DNA of 62,847 nucleotides from Christensenella sp. UBA1242 (lineage in GTDB: Bacteria; Bacillota; Clostridia; Christensenellales; UBA1242): assembly GCA_002308915.1 (NCBI GenBank), contig DBWI01000006.1:1-62847 (forward strand). The letters run 5' to 3'. Position 1 is the first letter of the stretch. Each line of letters opens with the position of its first letter. Shown here in pieces: positions 7,231-15,293 of this stretch. The translations under genes were made by a program, and so were the position numbers. Under the pieces are notes generated by a model that ran no database searches, was not told the DNA's origin, and saw only the letters and a list, made by a program, of their open reading frames with translations.

Positions 7231-7255
7231 AAAAAAGAGCGTTGCTCTTTTTTTT
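7231..7255 (+). terminator. Terminator of the HicB-like gene
   Basis: AAAAAGAGC-GTT-GCTCTTTTT hairpin with a T-tract. Confidence 0.85.
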
Positions 7256-7288
7256 ATTGTCATTCCTCAATCTCTTTAGTTTGACAAT

Positions 7289-7316
7289 TTGAATATTACA
7301 ATGTAAATTATATAAT
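7289..7316 (+). promoter_or_regulatory. Promoter of the leucine-rich-repeat surface protein
   Basis: -35 TTGAAT (7289-7294), 16-bp spacer, -10 TATAAT (7311-7316). An alternative -35 TTGACA at 7281 lies inside TTTGACAAT, one mismatch from a Spo0A-box complement. Confidence 0.6.
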
Positions 7317-7356
7317 ATAAGTAATACTATAATCGAATAGATATCTAAGGAAAATA

Positions 7357-10300
7357 ATGAACAAAACAAACCAAAAGAAGTTAATAACATCAAAAAAATT
7401 TAAAGTGTTTGCCGTTATTGGTGGATGCTTGTTTGTTGTAATGTTAGGTCTTGGCTTGTTTTTTATTTTACGCAACAATAATTCAAACGCTACATATCAA
7501 ATCACTCAAGCAACAAATATATCAAGTGAAACAAAAACCATTATTGAGAAAAAGGGGAATCAGGTAACATTAACAGCGCAAGATATTGCCGGTTATCGTT
7601 TTATTTGTTGGCAAGTAAATTTACAAAACATATCTTCAGAAAAATCATATACATTCGTAATAGATGAAAATACAAATTTGGTTTACACTGCAATTTATGT
7701 AAAAGAATATATTATTTTTGTTGATTCAGAAATTCAAAATGGAAGTGTTGTTTCAAATAAGTTTGTTGCAGTTGCAGGCGAAGAAGTTGCATTAACAATA
7801 ACACCGGCGTCTTTTTATAAATTAAAAAGTTTGCAATGCAAACAAGGTGAAAGAGATGTTGTTGTAACAAACAACAAATTTGTTATGCCAGATGGTAATG
7901 TGTTTGTTTATGCAGAGTTCGAAAAAGAAGATTTTTTGGTAAAAATTCCACAAACAAGAGTTGGATATTCAATAACAAACGTAGACGGTTCAGAGTTTGA
8001 TACCACAAGTGTAAAAGCTAATCAATCAATATCTTTCAAAATAATACTGGATATTGAATATATACAAAGTGAGTATGTTGTAAGATGTAATGGAGAAATT
8101 CTTGCAGCGAGCAATAATATTTATACAATAAATAATATTACGGATGATATAGATATAACAATTGATGGGATTGCTGGAATAAATACTTATATTGTAAATT
8201 TACCACAAACACAAACAGGATACATAATAACCAATATAGATAATTCAGATTTTGATGAAAGCATAACAATTGAATATAGTGGTTCACTATCTTTTAAGAT
8301 AAGATTAGATGAAAATTATTTACAATCTGCAGATAATGTTGTTGTAAAAAATAACGGAATAATAATTACAGCAGAAAATGGTATTTATACAATCGACAAT
8401 ATAACTCAAGATGTAAATATTACAGTCGAAGGTGTTGAAATAAATAGGTATCAAGTAATATTCCCAACAGCACAAATTGGATATTCAATAACAAACTTAG
8501 ATGGCACAGAGTTTGTGATAACAAGTGTTGAGTATAATAGTTCAATTTCATTTAGAATAAAATTAAATATTGAATACTCACGAAGTGATAATATTGTTGT
8601 AAAAAATAATGGAACAATAATTATAGCAGAAAATGGTATTTACACAATAAGAAACATAACAGAAAATGGAAATATATCTATTGATGGTATTGAATTAAAT
8701 AGATATCAAATAATATTGCCACAAACACAAACGGGTTATTTAATAACAAATTTAGATAACGTAGAGTTTGTTATGGCAAATGTTGAACATAATTGTTCAA
8801 TATCATTTAAAGTAGTTGTAGATGAAAGTTATTCACAAAGTGCAAATAATGTTGTTGTAAAAAACAATAGTGATGTGATTGCATCGAATAATGGTGTTTA
8901 CACAATCGATAACATAACTCAAGATGTAAATATTATAGTTGAAGGTGTTGTAATAAACAAATATCAAGTAAGTGTTTTGGGAATACAAAATGGATATTCA
9001 ATAAAAACAGTTAATAACACAATATTCACAACAACAACTGTTGATCATGGAGATTCAATATCATTCAAAGTAAATTTAGAAACTGCATATTCACATAGTT
9101 TAATTACTGTTAAAGCCAATGGAACTATAGTTGAAGAAAATAGTTCAATTTATACAATTTCCAATATAACAGAAAATGTTTCAATAACAGTTACGGGAGT
9201 GCAGATAAATTCATATACAATTACTTTTCCGGAACAAGTAATTGTAACAAAAGATAGTGCAGTATTGACAACGGGTGGAATTGTTTATCATTATGATAAA
9301 ATAGTGCTAAATGCAACGCCAACGGAAGGATATCTAGCAGAATTTACTGTTAGTGGAGCGGAACTTGTTAGCGGAAATACATATAGAGTTGTAGGTGATG
9401 TTAATATTAGTTATCGAGAAGTGGAAATTGTTGTTAATGATGCCAGTTATTATCAAACATTGACATTTTTAAATTATGATGATGAAAATTTAGCTGTTAG
9501 TGTTGCTGCCAATACAGACAACAGGCCAACTGGTAATCTTGAAATTCCATACAAGGTAAGAAATGATAATAAAATATATAATGTAACGGTGATTGATGTA
9601 AATGGGTTTGCAGAATGTACTGAGTTAAGAACATTATTTATTTCAAGTTACATAACAACCATCAAAGCAAATGCGTTTATGGGGTGTACTAAACTAACAA
9701 CAGTAATTACTGATAGTAATTCACGTCTAAAAATGATTGAAAAAAATGCATTTTATGATTGTGAGTCATTAACAAGTATTTTAATTCCAAATGGAATAGA
9801 AAGTATTGGAGATAATGTATTCGGGGGTTGTGGAAGTTCAATATATAATGTATATGATAATGCTTTGTATTTGGGAAATGAACAAAATTTATATGTGGCA
9901 CTATATGCTGCAATAAATACAGAAATATCAAGTTGTATAATTCACTTAAAATGTTCAGTTGTTTGTGGAGGTGCATTTGAAGATTGCACTGCACTTAATA
10001 CTATTACTATTCCAAGTAATGTAAAGAATATTGAAATTGGTGCATTTGAGGGATGTACGGCACTTGCTAATGTTGTTTTTGCAGACAATTCACAGTTAAC
10101 AAGCATCGGAAGTAATGTGTTTTATGATTGTAGTTCGTTAGAAAGTATAACAATACCAGATAGTGTGACAAATATTGGTTCTGGTGCATTTGCAAATTGT
10201 TCTGCACTTGCAGTAGTAAATGTGTCGAGTATAAAAAATTGGTTAAACATAAAATTTGGGTTTATTGATGCAAATCCGTTATGGAATGGGGGATATTTGT

Positions 10301-11181
10301 ATGTTGATAATATACAAACAACTGCAATAGAAATACCAAATGATGTGTTTGAAATAAAACAATTTAGTTTTGTAAGGTATGCTTATTTAACAAGTGTTAT
10401 TATTTCTAACAATGTAACAAGTGTTGGTCAATATGCATTTTACAATTGCACTGGATTAACAACCATAACAATACCAAACAGTGTGACAACAATTGGAAAT
10501 TATGCATTTCAAAATTGTTCAAAACTATCAAGCATTAATATTTCCAATGATGCTCAGTTAACAAGCATTGGTCAATATGCATTTTATGGTTGTGCTCTTT
10601 TAACAAGTATAACAATACCAAACAGTGTGACAAAGATTGGAAATTATGCATTCCAAAATTGTTCAAAACTGTCAATCATTAATATTTCCAATGATGCTCA
10701 GTTAACAAGTATTGGTAAAAATGCTTTTGAGAATTGTGGTGAATTGTTAGGTATACTAATACCAGATAATTTAACTACTATAGGGAATTATGCATTTCAA
10801 AACTGCGTTAAATTATCAAGTGTTACAATTTCAATCAATTCACAATTGGCAAATATTGGAAAATATGCGTTTTATGGTTGTGTACTTTTAGCAAGTATAG
10901 TAATTCCACAATATGTTGAAAGTATTGGAGCTTATGCTTTTTATGATTGTAATGTGACTGATGTATCAATATATAGTTCAAACATATACAATGCTGCCAA
11001 CAAATTAACAATAGCGGGATTTATATTAAGTAAGGCAACAACAATAAGAGTGCTTGCAAGTATTGTTGATGATGTAAATAACTCCAATGTATTTCTTAAC
11101 AATGAACAAAATTACAACAAAGTGCTAACTAATATTGATGGTGTTGACTTTTATGTGTACACAAAAATAGAGAACAACTAA
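7357..11181 (+). CDS. Large surface protein with tandem beta repeats and BspA-type leucine-rich repeats
   Basis: 1274 aa. A cytoplasmic basic start is followed by one membrane segment (residues ~16-38), so it is a signal-anchored extracellular protein. Residues ~45-190 hold two domains resembling InlB-type B repeats. Residues ~195-620 hold five tandem repeats of 84-88 aa, each with a GY-x-I-x-N-x-D/N start, an SISFK strand and an IYTI-x-NIT ending. Residues ~690-1190 form BspA/LRR_5-type leucine-rich repeats with the unit A-F-x2-C-x2-L-x2-I-x-IP. No LPxTG or C-terminal anchor is present. Proteins of this design bind host or microbial surfaces. AAGGA lies 6 nt before the ATG; an independent promoter and terminator make it monocistronic. 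Confidence 0.85.
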   Translation: MNKTNQKKLITSKKFKVFAVIGGCLFVVMLGLGLFFILRNNNSNATYQITQATNISSETKTIIEKKGNQVTLTAQDIAGYRFICWQVNLQNISSEKSYTFVIDENTNLVYTAIYVKEYIIFVDSEIQNGSVVSNKFVAVAGEEVALTITPASFYKLKSLQCKQGERDVVVTNNKFVMPDGNVFVYAEFEKEDFLVKIPQTRVGYSITNVDGSEFDTTSVKANQSISFKIILDIEYIQSEYVVRCNGEILAASNNIYTINNITDDIDITIDGIAGINTYIVNLPQTQTGYIITNIDNSDFDESITIEYSGSLSFKIRLDENYLQSADNVVVKNNGIIITAENGIYTIDNITQDVNITVEGVEINRYQVIFPTAQIGYSITNLDGTEFVITSVEYNSSISFRIKLNIEYSRSDNIVVKNNGTIIIAENGIYTIRNITENGNISIDGIELNRYQIILPQTQTGYLITNLDNVEFVMANVEHNCSISFKVVVDESYSQSANNVVVKNNSDVIASNNGVYTIDNITQDVNIIVEGVVINKYQVSVLGIQNGYSIKTVNNTIFTTTTVDHGDSISFKVNLETAYSHSLITVKANGTIVEENSSIYTISNITENVSITVTGVQINSYTITFPEQVIVTKDSAVLTTGGIVYHYDKIVLNATPTEGYLAEFTVSGAELVSGNTYRVVGDVNISYREVEIVVNDASYYQTLTFLNYDDENLAVSVAANTDNRPTGNLEIPYKVRNDNKIYNVTVIDVNGFAECTELRTLFISSYITTIKANAFMGCTKLTTVITDSNSRLKMIEKNAFYDCESLTSILIPNGIESIGDNVFGGCGSSIYNVYDNALYLGNEQNLYVALYAAINTEISSCIIHLKCSVVCGGAFEDCTALNTITIPSNVKNIEIGAFEGCTALANVVFADNSQLTSIGSNVFYDCSSLESITIPDSVTNIGSGAFANCSALAVVNVSSIKNWLNIKFGFIDANPLWNGGYLYVDNIQTTAIEIPNDVFEIKQFSFVRYAYLTSVIISNNVTSVGQYAFYNCTGLTTITIPNSVTTIGNYAFQNCSKLSSINISNDAQLTSIGQYAFYGCALLTSITIPNSVTKIGNYAFQNCSKLSIINISNDAQLTSIGKNAFENCGELLGILIPDNLTTIGNYAFQNCVKLSSVTISINSQLANIGKYAFYGCVLLASIVIPQYVESIGAYAFYDCNVTDVSIYSSNIYNAANKLTIAGFILSKATTIRVLASIVDDVNNSNVFLNNEQNYNKVLTNIDGVDFYVYTKIENN
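7939..9217 (+). repeat. Five tandem ~255-264 bp coding repeats
   Basis: Successive units begin near 7939, 8188, 8455, 8707 and 8968. They encode the 84-88 aa repeats of the surface protein. Units 2 and 4 are the most alike (NLPQTQTGY / ILPQTQTGY and YTIDNITQDVNI), a sign of internal duplication or gene conversion. Confidence 0.75.
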
Positions 11182-11207
11182 AAAAACAGGCAATTGTCTG
11201 TTTTTTT
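11181..11207 (+). terminator. Bidirectional terminator between convergent genes
   Basis: AAAAAACAG-GCAATTGT-CTGTTTTTTT. It ends the surface-protein gene, and on the other strand it overlaps the stop of the 11206-11646 gene. Confidence 0.8.
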
Positions 11208-11646
11208 ATATTTCTCTATATTTGCATTCTCCATACATTTGTGAAAGTAGGGGAATTATATTCAAAGAATCGGATAGCATTTTTTGGTAATTGCCATCTA
11301 ATTTTTTTGTTATACTTTTGCTTTGTAAGCTAAGTATTAGTTCGCATATTTTGCAACAATCATAAATGCATGTGTTCAATGTTTGACAGTAGTTATTTGT
11401 CGATTTGTTATTTTTGTCTTTTACTCCAATTTTTTCAATAATGATGCTTAATCTTTTTTGATTAATGTTATTTGTATTAAAATTTTTTAAACAGGTAATA
11501 TTTGTTTGCAAATCGTTTTCCAACATTTTTATTTTTTGAATTAATTCATCTATTCCAGAGTGGTTGTTTTTTAGTTTTAAGGCATATTCTTTTGCCATAG
11601 TTTCAAATAATGATGGAGATAATTGTTCGTCATTGTATTTGTTCAT
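11206..11646 (-). CDS. Unknown helical protein, 146 aa
   Basis: No family recognised. The product is soluble and mostly helical, Lys/Asn-rich, with several Cys (TCIYDCCKICELIL) in one helix. The start at 11646 is preferred over an in-frame TTG at 11682 because a TATAAA box ends 6 nt upstream of this ATG with a TTGAAT -35 box 18 bp further up. There is no Shine-Dalgarno, so the message is probably leaderless. The gene converges on the surface-protein gene and lies next to the Spo0A-like cluster. Confidence 0.55.
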   Translation of the reverse strand: MNKYNDEQLSPSLFETMAKEYALKLKNNHSGIDELIQKIKMLENDLQTNITCLKNFNTNNINQKRLSIIIEKIGVKDKNNKSTNNYCQTLNTCIYDCCKICELILSLQSKSITKKLDGNYQKMLSDSLNIIPLLSQMYGECKYREI

Positions 11647-11652
11647 ATAATA

Positions 11653-11682
11653 TTTATATTTACTGACTTCCAAAAAATTCAA
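11653..11682 (-). promoter_or_regulatory. Putative promoter giving a leaderless transcript
   Basis: -35 TTGAAT (11682-11677), 18-bp spacer, -10 TATAAA (11658-11653), 6 nt to the ATG. Confidence 0.5.
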
Positions 11683-11849
11683 AAAAATTTAAGATGTGTT
11701 GCATGTTATTAGAAAAAATAACAAAAAGCGACAAAAAGATAATTTATGTTTAATTTTGTTGTATAATTAGACATTTTATGGCTTTTTATTCTCTTTTTTA
11801 GTGGCTGTGGCTATGCTATTATATTTGTGAAAAAATAAAAGGAGCACAA

Positions 11850-12629
11850 ATGGAAACAAATAATTCAAGTAGCAAAAGAAGGATAAAAATTTATATAGCA
11901 GATAACACAGATTTTAAAAACAAGGCAATTGCATATTTTGAAACCAAAGACAACTTTGAGATTGTGGGGAGTAGTGATGACGGACAAAAGGCGTTTATTG
12001 ACATTTGCGCATTAAAGCCAGATGCTGTTCTTATGGAGTGTGTTTTGCCAAGTATTGATGGTTTTGTTGTAATGGATAAATTGAATGAAAGAATGGGTAG
12101 TAATCGTCCAAAAATTATTATCGTTTCTTCATTATCACATGATGGATTTGTTGCAAAGGCAATGAGTCAAGGGGCTTCGTATTTTTTGTGTAAGCCAGTT
12201 GAGTTAACTATTGTTGAGCAAAGAATAAACGATGTGTTTGATTTAGTAGAAAAGAAAGAAGAAAAAGCAAAGCCAAAGAATAGAATTTTGGAAGAAAAAA
12301 TTTCAAATATTTTTATCACTGTTGGCATTCCTGCTCATATTAAAGGTTATCAATTTTTGCGTGAAGCAATAAAGATGGCCATTGATGAACCAGAAATAAT
12401 AAACTCAATAACTAAAAAATTGTATCCAGCAATCGCTGAAAGGTTTGACACAAGTAGTAGCAAAGTGGAAAGGGCAATAAGACATGCGATAGAAGTTGCA
12501 TGGAATAGGGGGAAAATTGAGAATATAAATTCAATATTTGGATTAAAGGTGTACACCTCAAACGACAAGCCGACAAATGGCGAATTTATTGCTCTTGTTG
12601 CAGATAAAATGATAATAGAAGGAGTATAA
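11850..12629 (+). CDS. Spo0A-like response regulator with a non-canonical receiver (phospho-acceptor Asp replaced by Glu)
   Basis: 259 aa. Residues ~12-130 form a receiver domain and residues ~150-259 a Spo0A-type DNA-binding domain, which is very close to classical Spo0A: VGIPAHIKGYQFLREAI, SSSKVERAIRHAIEVAWNRG, and a KPTNGEFIALVADK ending. In the receiver, the position of the phosphorylated Asp is Glu63 (VLMECVLPSIDG instead of VL-x-D-x-MP). One of the two acidic-pocket residues is Asn (ADNT instead of ADDN). The switch residue is Ser and the conserved Lys is kept (FLCKPVE). Classical phosphorelay control is therefore unlikely, and Glu may mimic phospho-Asp. AAAGGAGC lies before the ATG; a terminator follows. 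A degenerate paralog is convergent. Confidence 0.88.
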   Translation: METNNSSSKRRIKIYIADNTDFKNKAIAYFETKDNFEIVGSSDDGQKAFIDICALKPDAVLMECVLPSIDGFVVMDKLNERMGSNRPKIIIVSSLSHDGFVAKAMSQGASYFLCKPVELTIVEQRINDVFDLVEKKEEKAKPKNRILEEKISNIFITVGIPAHIKGYQFLREAIKMAIDEPEIINSITKKLYPAIAERFDTSSSKVERAIRHAIEVAWNRGKIENINSIFGLKVYTSNDKPTNGEFIALVADKMIIEGV

Positions 12630-12660
12630 AAAAGAAGCAAGGTTTTCCTTGCTTCTTTAT
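12630..12660 (+). terminator. Bidirectional terminator between two Spo0A-family genes
   Basis: AAAGAAGCAAGG-TTTT-CCTTGCTTCTTT, a 12-bp stem. The T-tract is stronger when read on the minus strand. Confidence 0.75.
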
Positions 12661-12667
12661 ATATTAA

Positions 12668-12698
12668 TAGCAAAAACAAAAAGGGGAAGTTTTTGCTA
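12668..12698 (-). terminator. Perfect 10-bp hairpin after the 12705-13400 gene
   Basis: TAGCAAAAAC / GTTTTTGCTA with an 11-nt loop, directly downstream of the minus-strand stop. There is no long T-tract, so it may be a 3'-end stabiliser or a weak terminator upstream of the stronger hairpin at 12630-12660. Confidence 0.5.
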
Positions 12699-12704
12699 GT
12701 AATA

Positions 12705-13400
12705 TCAAGGTAATATAATATTTGTTAAACATATTTTATCTGTTAAATGGCAGGCGATTTCCTTAATTGTTGGGCGTCGGTCTTTTTTTGATATGTCAAA
12801 AAACAATTGTTTTTGTTTCGAGTTTGTGTATGCCTGAGAGATAGAAAATCTCACATCTCTTTCTATGTTAATTGGGTTTGTGTTATATTGAAGTGCAATG
12901 TATGAGTAAATTTTTGAAAAGCGTCCATTTTGACAAAAAGGATTTGTTGCAAGATAAAGAATAATATCTCTTATATATTTCAATCCAATTAGTTTTGAAC
13001 TAAACCCCAAGGTGTTTAGTTCCTTGTAAATTCTTTCATTTATTTGATTGGCTGTTAAGTTATTTGTTGAAATGCTGTACTTAATTTGGTTTATTATATG
13101 GTTTTCTAAGATTGAACAGTTATTGAATGTAAAGATGTTTTTATCTTCAATAAAGTTAAATTGAGTAGTGTATATATAACTTCTAGCGTTTGATTTTGCA
13201 AAGTCTATGATAAAATCTTTGGGTAGGGTTTTATTATTTATGATTACAAACATAGGGGATATATTTTTTATTAGATAAGTAAAAATGTTAATATTAGAGC
13301 ATTCCAAAAACAATAAATTTTGTTTTTTACAAAAGTCTTGTAGTTTTTCAAATATGCTCTCTTTTTTATCATAATAGTATAAAATGCAATGATTATTCAT
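12705..13400 (-). CDS. Degenerate Spo0A-family regulator
   Basis: 231 aa. The C-terminal ~110 residues align by eye with the Spo0A DNA-binding domain: LGFSSKLIGLKYIRDII matches IGVPAHIKGYLYLREAI, YNTNPINIERDVRFSISQAY matches FNTTASRVERAIRHAIEVAW, and RPTIKEIACHLTDKI matches KPTNSEFIAMVADKL. The N-terminal ~115 residues have the length of a receiver (CILYYYDKKESIFEKLQDFC...) but lack the acidic pocket and phospho-acceptor; the expected Asp region reads FVIINNKT. Its N-terminus resembles that of 14616-15233. The start at 13400 is set by promoter TTGACT-17-TATTAT just upstream and an AAAGG site. It diverges from the Fn3-like protein gene. Confidence 0.7.
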   Translation of the reverse strand: MNNHCILYYYDKKESIFEKLQDFCKKQNLLFLECSNINIFTYLIKNISPMFVIINNKTLPKDFIIDFAKSNARSYIYTTQFNFIEDKNIFTFNNCSILENHIINQIKYSISTNNLTANQINERIYKELNTLGFSSKLIGLKYIRDIILYLATNPFCQNGRFSKIYSYIALQYNTNPINIERDVRFSISQAYTNSKQKQLFFDISKKDRRPTIKEIACHLTDKICLTNIILP

Positions 13401-13424
13401 TTTTTCAATACCTTTTATATTCAC

Positions 13425-13453
13425 ATAATAGCACTTAAAATGCAACCAGTCAA
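13425..13453 (-). promoter_or_regulatory. Promoter of the degenerate Spo0A-family gene
   Basis: -35 TTGACT (13453-13448), 17-bp spacer, -10 TATTAT (13430-13425). Confidence 0.7.
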
Positions 13454-13466
13454 CATAAAACATATA

Positions 13467-13510
13467 TTTTTTTACAAAAGTTTTCAAAATTTTACATTTT
13501 TTTACAAAAG
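13467..13510. repeat. Two direct repeats in a divergent promoter region
   Basis: TTTTTTTACAAAAG occurs at 13467-13480 and again at 13497-13510, exactly 30 bp apart (about three helical turns), with a partial TTTTACA at 13490-13496 between. They lie between the divergent promoters and are candidate regulator binding sites. Confidence 0.5.
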
Positions 13511-13543
13511 CAATTTTTTTTGTGTTAAAAAATAAATATAGTA

Positions 13544-13572
13544 TTGCATTATGATTTTTGGTGTGATATAAT
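13544..13572 (+). promoter_or_regulatory. Promoter of the Fn3-like protein operon
   Basis: -35 TTGCAT (13544-13549), 17-bp spacer, -10 TATAAT (13567-13572). Confidence 0.7.
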
Positions 13573-13594
13573 GCACTTGTAAAAGAGGTAAAAA

Positions 13595-14614
13595 ATGAAA
13601 AAGAAAGGAAAAATTATTGTAGGAATATTAAGTGGAATTAGTGTTCTTGCTGCTCTTGCGTTTGGTGCTTACAAAATTTCTCAAGTTTCAAGTTCACTTC
13701 CAGATAATTCAACTCAAAATCCAGTTGTTCTTACTTTGTCAACTCCAGAACATGTTAGTTACGATGCTGGTAACTATACTTTGTCTTGGAATGATGTTGA
13801 ACATGCAGATTCATACAAGATTGACATCAATGGAAGAACAGTTGATGTTCAAGACAATGAATATGTTTATGTTCCACAAAAAGAAGTAACAACATTTAAG
13901 GTTCAAGCACTTGACAGCACAGGTGGGTATAAGGCATCTGCATGGTCAGATACCGTAAGTTATACAGTTTCTATGGAAAATGGTTTAAGTACTCCGGCAA
14001 TAAATGCATACGTCACTGCAGCTATGGGAAATAAAGAGTTGGTAAAAATTGTTTCAATAACTTCAAAAAATAATATTGTAAGTATTGGTGCAGTATTTAG
14101 TGATGGTAATTTACATAACTATGAATATCAATATGCAAATAATGTTGAATCTTTAGAAAGTGTTGTTGAAAACAATAATTATACAAGTACTCGTGCTAGA
14201 GAAACATATACTGCAAAAAATTTTGATACTGCTGGAAGTTATTTGAAATCATCAGAGTATTTCGGAACATTGGAAGAATACAGAAGAGCTGGATATACAA
14301 TATCTGCTGTATCAAGTCAAGCATATGAAATTAGTAATAGTTTAATTGGTTTAGATGGTGTATACAAAGTTACCAATGGAACAGAAACAAAATACTTGAG
14401 TATTAAATTAGAATTTACACTTGCTGCCACAGCAACCGAGAGTGTAAGATATACTCGTAATGTTGAAAACATTGATTCATCAAAAGTTTATGAAGTAAGC
14501 TGTACTGAACTTCAAGGTGATTTTGTTGATGCATTAGGTTATTATGCAGAAGGTTATAACACAACATACACAACAAACAATGCTGCATATTATGATGGTG
14601 GATTAAGCTACTAA
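13595..14614 (+). CDS. Membrane-anchored extracellular protein with a fibronectin type III-like domain
   Basis: 339 aa. An N-terminal basic stretch and hydrophobic helix (residues ~6-26) form a signal peptide or signal anchor; no lipobox is seen. Residues ~45-130 look like an Fn3 domain: STPEHVSYDAGNYTLSWNDV, ADSYKIDINGR, TTFKVQALDS and ASAWSDTVSYTV. The remaining ~200 residues are beta-rich with many Ser, Thr, Asn and Tyr and are not recognised. AGAGGT precedes the ATG. It is cotranscribed with the degenerate Spo0A-family gene starting one base after its stop, which suggests a functional link between the surface protein and the regulator. Confidence 0.75.
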   Translation: MKKKGKIIVGILSGISVLAALAFGAYKISQVSSSLPDNSTQNPVVLTLSTPEHVSYDAGNYTLSWNDVEHADSYKIDINGRTVDVQDNEYVYVPQKEVTTFKVQALDSTGGYKASAWSDTVSYTVSMENGLSTPAINAYVTAAMGNKELVKIVSITSKNNIVSIGAVFSDGNLHNYEYQYANNVESLESVVENNNYTSTRARETYTAKNFDTAGSYLKSSEYFGTLEEYRRAGYTISAVSSQAYEISNSLIGLDGVYKVTNGTETKYLSIKLEFTLAATATESVRYTRNVENIDSSKVYEVSCTELQGDFVDALGYYAEGYNTTYTTNNAAYYDGGLSY

Positions 14615-14615
14615 T

Positions 14616-15233
14616 ATGAAAAAATGCATTTTGTTGTCTGATTGTAACTATCCATTAATGCAAGAGTTAAGGCAATGTGCAAAGCAAAACAAAATTGAAC
14701 TTATTCCATGTAAACACTTTTTTGAGATGATAAAAAATTTATCCTATTTAAAAAATATTGTTGTTATTGATGGAAATAAGTATCTACAATTTATTGATTA
14801 TCTAAAAGGCTTCAATTGTGAAGCCTTTTTAGTTAAAGATTGCAAAATTGAATCTCTTGATGGAAAAACAAAATTTGTTAGTTACAATGAATTTTTTGAA
14901 AGTGAAGTTTTTGATTTTGTCAATGAAAATTTTGAAAAAATTGATGAAGAATATGTAAATCTAAAACTTGAAAAAGTTAATGTTTTTATGAATAATTGGA
15001 AATCAATATTTTTAAAAAATCTTATTATTCAAATGAAACAAAAAAATTGCCAGCATGTAACAAAAGATTTTATTAAAATCGTTTGTATAAATTATGGAGT
15101 AAAAGACAAAAATCTTAACATTGCACTTGCTCCTATTTTAAAAGAGTTTGCAAAGCTTACGCATTTGAATTATGAAAAGTTTAGCACATACAAAGTGATA
15201 GATGATTTATATCGATTTGTATTCAACGAATAA
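14616..15233 (+). CDS. Highly degenerate Spo0A-family protein
   Basis: 205 aa. The N-terminal ~110 residues resemble those of 12705-13400: CILLSDCNYPLMQELRQCAKQ against CILYYYDKKESIFEKLQDFCKK, then a MIKNLSYLKNIVVIDG strand. The C-terminal part (FLKNLIIQMKQ, KIVCINYGVKDKNLNIALAPI, YKVIDDLYRFVF) follows the helix pattern of the Spo0A DNA-binding domain, but the VERAIRHAIE recognition-helix signature has almost vanished. Family membership is therefore inferred from the paralog rather than directly visible. It starts one base after the Fn3-like gene and has no separate ribosome-binding site, so it is translationally coupled. A strong terminator follows. Confidence 0.5.
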   Translation: MKKCILLSDCNYPLMQELRQCAKQNKIELIPCKHFFEMIKNLSYLKNIVVIDGNKYLQFIDYLKGFNCEAFLVKDCKIESLDGKTKFVSYNEFFESEVFDFVNENFEKIDEEYVNLKLEKVNVFMNNWKSIFLKNLIIQMKQKNCQHVTKDFIKIVCINYGVKDKNLNIALAPILKEFAKLTHLNYEKFSTYKVIDDLYRFVFNE

Positions 15234-15258
15234 TTGGCATTATTGCCAATTTTTTTTA
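15232..15258 (+). terminator. Terminator of the Fn3-like/Spo0A-like operon
   Basis: AATTGGCA-TTAT-TGCCAATT followed by T8; it overlaps the stop codon. Confidence 0.85.
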
Positions 15259-15293
15259 TAAACCAAATTAACATTTTTTGAATACAATATTGT

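Noticed and set aside
7939..9217. Repeated sequence as a CRISPR array
   Set aside because: Repeat units are ~260 bp, in frame and diverged, and encode protein repeats; there are no short identical repeats with unique spacers.
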